Assembly (NCBI GenBank): GCA_963691705.1
Contig: OY829543.1
Location: 28,233,523-28,297,522 of the forward strand
Length of the DNA stretch: 64,000 nucleotides
DNA from: Viola odorata
Taxonomy: Eukaryota > Streptophyta > Magnoliopsida > Malpighiales > Violaceae
Direction: 5' to 3'
Positions within the stretch are counted from its first letter, which is position 1. The number at the start of each line of letters is the position of its first letter. Under the pieces are notes generated by a model. The model did not search any database. It was not told the DNA's origin and worked only from the letters and a program-made list of their open reading frames with translations. Of the stretch, positions 59,966 through 64,000 are shown one piece after another. A program made the position numbers and the translations under genes.

Positions 59966-62900
59966 GTAAAGGGTAGTTTAGGTTTATTTCATGTAATAAT
60001 TCCCAAGCCTACTCTTCGCCCATGGGAGAAAAATCCTTGTCTTTTGAAGTCTACAGACTTATTTTCACATCATCGCTTTGAATTACCTTTTAGTTATTTT
60101 CCAACCCTTTTCCATAGTGCTGATGCATATCTCTCCTATGTAGGTACTTTGTGTGACATTCGCAAAGGAATGGAGCCCGCAGATTCGAGGACAAATCCAT
60201 TTGAAGAGGGAGGAGATGATACGAACATGAGGGCTCTCACTCGTATCCACGTGAAGACCTCATGGATAGGCCGCGCAAGCCATGAGGAATGCCGCGCCAA
60301 GTCCTCGCAAAGCATGAAGACATGCGTGCACCAGGCGCGCCAACCCTAGCATCCCATGAAGTCCCCGCGCCTAAGCCATCCGAGGCCTTGCGGTAGCTCT
60401 CCAAGCCAATCTCTTCAAGCCCGCGGTCAAGGCCTTAAGTGAAGGGTGGTTTATTTCATGTAATAATTCCCAAGCCTACTCTTCGCCCATGGGAGAAAAA
60501 TCTTTGTCTTTTGAAGTCTACAGACTTATTTTCACATCATCGCTTTGAATTACCTTTTAGTTATTTTCCAACCCTTTTCCATAGTGCTGATGCATATCTC
60601 TCCTATGTAGGTACTTTGTGTGACATTCGCAAAGGAATGGAGCCCGCAGATTCGAGGACGAATCCATTTGAAGAGGGAGGAGATGATACGAACATGAGGG
60701 CTCTCACTCGTATCCACATGAAGACCTCATGGATAGGCCGCGCAAGCCATGAGGAATGCCGCGCCAAGTCCTCGCAAACCATGAAGACATGCGTGCACCA
60801 GGCGCGCCAACCCTAGAATCCCATGAAGTCCCCGCGCCTAAGCCTTCCGAGGCCTTGCGGTAGCTCTCCAAGCCAATCTCTTCAAGCCCGCGGTCAAGGC
60901 CTTAAGTGAAGGGTGGTTTAGGGTTATTTCATGTAATAATTCCCAAGCCTACTCTTCGCCCATGGGAGAAAATTCCTTGTGTTTTGAAGTCTACAGACTT
61001 ATTTTCCCATCATCGCTTTGAGTTACCTTTTAGTTATTTTCCAACTTTTTTCCATAGTGCTGATGCATATCTCTTCTATGTAGGTACTTTGTGTGACATT
61101 CGCAAAGGAATGGAGCGCGCAGATTCGAGAACGAATCTATTTGAAGAGGGAGTAGATGATACGAACATGAGGGCTCTCACTCGTATCCACGTGAACACCT
61201 CACGGATAGGCAGCGCCAGCCGTGAGGAATGCCGCACCAAGTCCTCGCAAACCATGAAGTCATGCGCGCACCAGGCGCGCCAACCATAGCATCCCATAAA
61301 GTCCCCACGCCTAAGCCATCCGAGGCCTTGCGCTTGCTCTCCAAGCCAATCTCTTCAAGCCCGCGGTCAAGGCCTTAAGTGAAGGGTGGTTTAGGGTTAT
61401 TTCATGTAATAATTCCCAAGCCTACTCTTCACCCATGGGAGAAAAATCCTTGTCTTTTGAAGTCTACAGACTTATTTTCACATCATCGCTTTGAATTACC
61501 TTTTAGTTATTTTCCCACCCTTTTCCATAGTGCTGATGCATATCTCTCCTATGTAGGTACTTTGTGTGACATTCGCAAAGGAATGGAGCCCGCAGATTCG
61601 AGGACGAATCCATTTGAAGAGGGAGGAGATGATACGAACATGAGGGCTCTCACTCGTATCCACATGAAGATCTCATGGATAGGCCGCGCAAGCCATGAGG
61701 AATGCCGCGCCAAGTCCTCGCAAACCATGAAGACATGCGTGCACCAGGCGCGCCAACCCTAGAATCCCATGAAGTCCCCGCGCCTAAGCCATCCGAGGCC
61801 TTGCGGTAGCTCTCCAAGCCAATCTCTTCAAGCCCGCGGTCAAGGCCTTAAGTGAAGGGTGGTTTAGGGTTATTTCATGTAATAATTCCCAAGCCTACTC
61901 TTCGCCCATGGGAGAAAATTCCTTGTTTTTTGAAGTCTACAGACTTATTTTCCCATCATCGCTTTGAGTTACCTTTTAGTTATTTTCCAACTTTTTTCCA
62001 TAGTGCTGATGCATATCTCTTCTATGTAGGTACTTTGTGTGACATTCGCAAAGGAATGGAGCGCGCAGATTCGAGAACGAATCTATTTGAAGAGGGAGTA
62101 GATGATACGAACATGAGGGCTCTCACTCGTATCCACGTGAACACCTCACGGATAGGCCGCGCCAGCCGTGAGGAATGCCGCGCCAAGTCCTCGCACACCA
62201 TGAAGTCATGCGCGCACCAGGCGCGCCAACCCTAGCATCCCATGAAGTCCCCACGCCTAAGCCATCCGAGGCCTTGCGCTAGCTCTCCAAGCCAATCTCT
62301 TCAAGCCCGCGGTCAAGGCCTTAAGTGAAGGGTGGTTTATTTCATGTAATAATTCCCAAGCCTACTCTTCGCCCATGGGAGAAAAATCCTTGTCTTTTGA
62401 AGTCTACAGACTTATTTTCACATCATCGCTTTGAATTACCTTTTAGTTATTTTCCAACCCTTTTCCATAGTGCTGATGCATATCTCTCCTATGTAGGTAC
62501 TTTGTGTGACATTCGCAAAGGAATGGAGCCCGCAGATTCGAGGACGAATCCATTTGAAGAGGGAGGAGATGATACGAACATGAGGGCTCTCACTCGTATC
62601 CACATGAAGACCTCATGGATAGGCCGCGCAAGCCATGAGGAATGCCGCGCCAAGTCCTCGCAAACCATGAAGACATGCGTGCACCAGGCGCGCCAACCCT
62701 AGAATCCCATGAAGTCCCCGCGCCTAAGCCATCCGAGGCCTTGCGGTAGCTCTCCAAGCCAATCTCTTCAAGCCCGCGGTCAAGGCCTTAAGTGAAGGGT
62801 GGTTTAGGGTTATTTCATGTAATAATTCCCAAGCCTACTCTTCGCCCATGGGAGAAAATTCCTTGTGTTTTGAAGTCTACAGACTTATTTTCCCATCATC

Positions 62901-63727
62901 GCTTTGAGTTACCTTTTAGTTATTTTCCAACTTTTTTCCATAGTGCTGATGCATATCTCTTCTATGTAGGTACTTTGTGTGACATTCGCAAAGGAATGGA
63001 GCGCGCAGATTCGAGAACGAATCTATTTGAAGAGGGAGTAGATGATACGAACATGAGGGCTCTCACTCGTATCCACGTGAACACCTCACGGATAGGCAGC
63101 GCCAGCCGTGAGGAATGCCGCGCCAAGTCCTCGCAAACCATGAAGTCATGCGCGCACCAGGCGCGCCAACCATAGCATCCCATGAAGTCCCAACGCCTAA
63201 GCCATCCGAGGCCTTGCGCTAGCTCTCCAAGCCAATCTCTTCAAGCCCGCGGTCAAGGCCTTAAGTGAAGGGTGGTTTAGGGTTATTTCATGTAATAATT
63301 CCCAAGCCTACTCTTCGCCCATGGGAGAAAATTCCTTGTGTTTTGAAGTCTACAGACTTATTTTCCCATCATCGCTTTGAGTTACCTTTTAGTTATTTTC
63401 CAACTCTTTTCCATAGTGCTGATGCATATCTCTTCTATGTAGGTACTTTGTGTGACATTCGCAAAGGAATGGAGCGCGCAGATTCGAGAACGAATCTATT
63501 TGAAGAGGGAGTAGATGATACGAACATGAGGGCTATCACTCGTATCCACGTGAAGACCTCACGGATAGGCCGCGCCAGCCGTGAGGAATGCCGCGCCAAG
63601 TCCTCGCAAACCATGAAGTCATGCGCGCACCAGGCGCACCAACCCTAGCTGCCCCACGCCTAAGCCATCCGAGGCCTTGCGGTAGCTCTCCAAGCCAATC
63701 TCTTCAGGCCCGCGGTCAAGGCCTTAA
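59966..63727 (+). repeat. Rearranged block E'-B'-C'-B-C-B'-C'-D' (3,762 bp)
   Basis: Monomers start at 59,966 (E'), 60,439 (B', with AGCCTTCCG at 60,845), 60,906 (C'), 61,379 (B, with CTTCACCC), 61,852 (C, with TTGTTTTTTG), 62,325 (B'), 62,792 (C') and 63,265 (D'). The AGCCTTCCG and CTTCACCC marks are those of the adjacent B'-B pair in the 3,758-bp duplication, but here a C' monomer lies between them. Confidence 0.9.
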
Positions 63728-64000
63728 GTAAAGGGTAGTTTAGGTTTATTTCATGTAATAATTCCCAAGCCTACTCTTCGCCCATGGGAGAAAAATCCTT
63801 GTCTTTTGAAGTCTACAGACTTATTTTCACATCATCGCTTTGAATTACCTTTTAGTTATTTTCCAACCCTTTTCCATAGTGCTGATGCATATCTCTCCTA
63901 TGTAGGTACTTTGTGTGACATTCGCAAAGGAATGGAGCCCGCAGATTCGAGGACAAATCCATTTGAAGAGGGAGGAGATGATACGAACATGAGGGCTCTC
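63728..64000 (+). repeat. Partial monomer, type E' (5' part)
   Basis: This is the first 273 bp of an E' monomer (GTAAAGGGTAG head), cut by the window end. It follows D' in the expected order, so the array continues beyond the window. Confidence 0.95.

Larger units (their letters stand above)
1..64000 (+). repeat. 473-bp satellite DNA array filling the window
   Basis: The same unit of about 473 bp recurs from the first to the last base, always in the same orientation. Using the GTGAAGGGTGG segment (GTAAAGGGTAG in type E) as the start of each unit, I place 135 complete monomers from 157 to 63,727, plus a partial at each end. Unit lengths are 473 bp, or 472, 469, 467 or 463 bp where small deletions occur. 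Hand count on 157-629 gives about 230 G+C of 473. Bases 157-300 are about 37% G+C and bases 421-629 about 59%. No transposon, inversion, simple repeat or unique DNA interrupts the array. Both ends are cut by the window, so the true array is longer. Known biology of such arrays suggests a centromeric, pericentromeric, subtelomeric or knob location, but nothing here decides which. I do not recognise the family. Confidence 0.98.

Noticed and set aside
157..63648. A tandem family of about 127-residue proteins, one per monomer
   Set aside because: The frames begin with GTG or TTG, which is not usual for a eukaryotic gene. Differences between types are largely amino-acid-changing. Several copies carry stops or frameshifts (13,854; 25,190; 25,662; 30,833; 50,114; 53,402; 54,805). 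The frame is shared because the monomers are copies of each other.
1..64000. CRISPR array
   Set aside because: The repeated unit is 473 bp with no short repeat/unique spacer alternation. The whole unit is repeated.
1..64000. CENP-B box or a known centromeric satellite
   Set aside because: I looked for the CENP-B box core and for plant centromere satellites I know and saw no match. A centromeric role is possible but unsupported.
1..64000. rRNA, 5S or tRNA gene repeats
   Set aside because: No rRNA-like conserved blocks, A/B box pairs or cloverleaf-compatible segments were recognisable in the monomer.
1..64000. 473 bp as three nucleosome-sized subrepeats of about 158 bp
   Set aside because: The arithmetic is suggestive, but I see no similarity between the three thirds of the monomer, and base composition differs strongly between them.
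1..64000. The array as an assembly artefact
   Set aside because: Nested private markers, hybrids with bounded switch points and two distinct indel-marked domains are hard to make by misassembly. Exact copy numbers in the most uniform parts (157-7,239; 36,471-38,835; 51,989-57,616) still need long-read support.

Overview
The whole 64,000-base window is one uninterrupted, head-to-tail satellite DNA array. The basic monomer is 473 bp, about 49% G+C by hand count, AT-rich in its first third and GC/CpG-rich in its second half. I place 135 complete monomers plus a partial one at each end, all in the same orientation. I found no protein gene, RNA gene, transposon insertion, inversion, microsatellite or unique-sequence gap. 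This is a eukaryotic heterochromatic tandem array. A plant is the best guess, for two weak reasons: each typical monomer carries one TTTAGGGTT (plant telomere-type) motif, and one frame of the monomer holds a tract resembling the C-terminal tail of plant Ty3/gypsy polyproteins. I do not recognise the satellite family or the species.

Monomers fall into recognisable variants, which I label A to E (with primed derivatives) because they recur in fixed order and form higher-order repeats (HORs). Types A and C differ at about 27 of 473 positions (about 94% identical). HOR copies next to each other differ at only a few positions per 2 kb by eye. The left domain (1 to about 24.7 kb) is built on a five-monomer HOR A-B-C-D-E of 2,361 bp. 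It is regular from 1 to 7,239 and then progressively rearranged by monomer gains, losses and hybrids. The right domain (from about 26.1 kb to the end) is built on a different four-monomer HOR, E'-B'-C'-D', of 1,876 bp. It is most regular from about 51,989 to 59,965. The domains are told apart by indels: type D is 469 bp on the left and 463 bp on the right, and type B is 473 bp on the left and mostly 467 bp (B') on the right. The change lies between about 24.2 and 26.6 kb.

Several larger duplications sit on top of the HORs and can be traced by private single-base markers: 15,273-17,633 with 17,634 onward (offset 2,361); 10,074 with 13,854 (offset 3,780); 25,662-30,832 with 30,833-35,530 (offset 5,171, the second copy lacking exactly one monomer); and 40,249-44,006 with 44,007-47,764 (offset 3,758). 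A two-monomer HOR (946 bp) occupies 36,471-38,835. Hybrid monomers mark many of the inferred recombination junctions.

The 127-codon open frame found in most monomers begins with GTG (or TTG in E types), not ATG. Its variants differ largely at amino-acid-changing positions, and it is broken independently in several monomers. I read it as a relic or chance frame inside a satellite, not a gene family. The interest of the window is its repeat architecture and the possible retrotransposon origin of the monomer.
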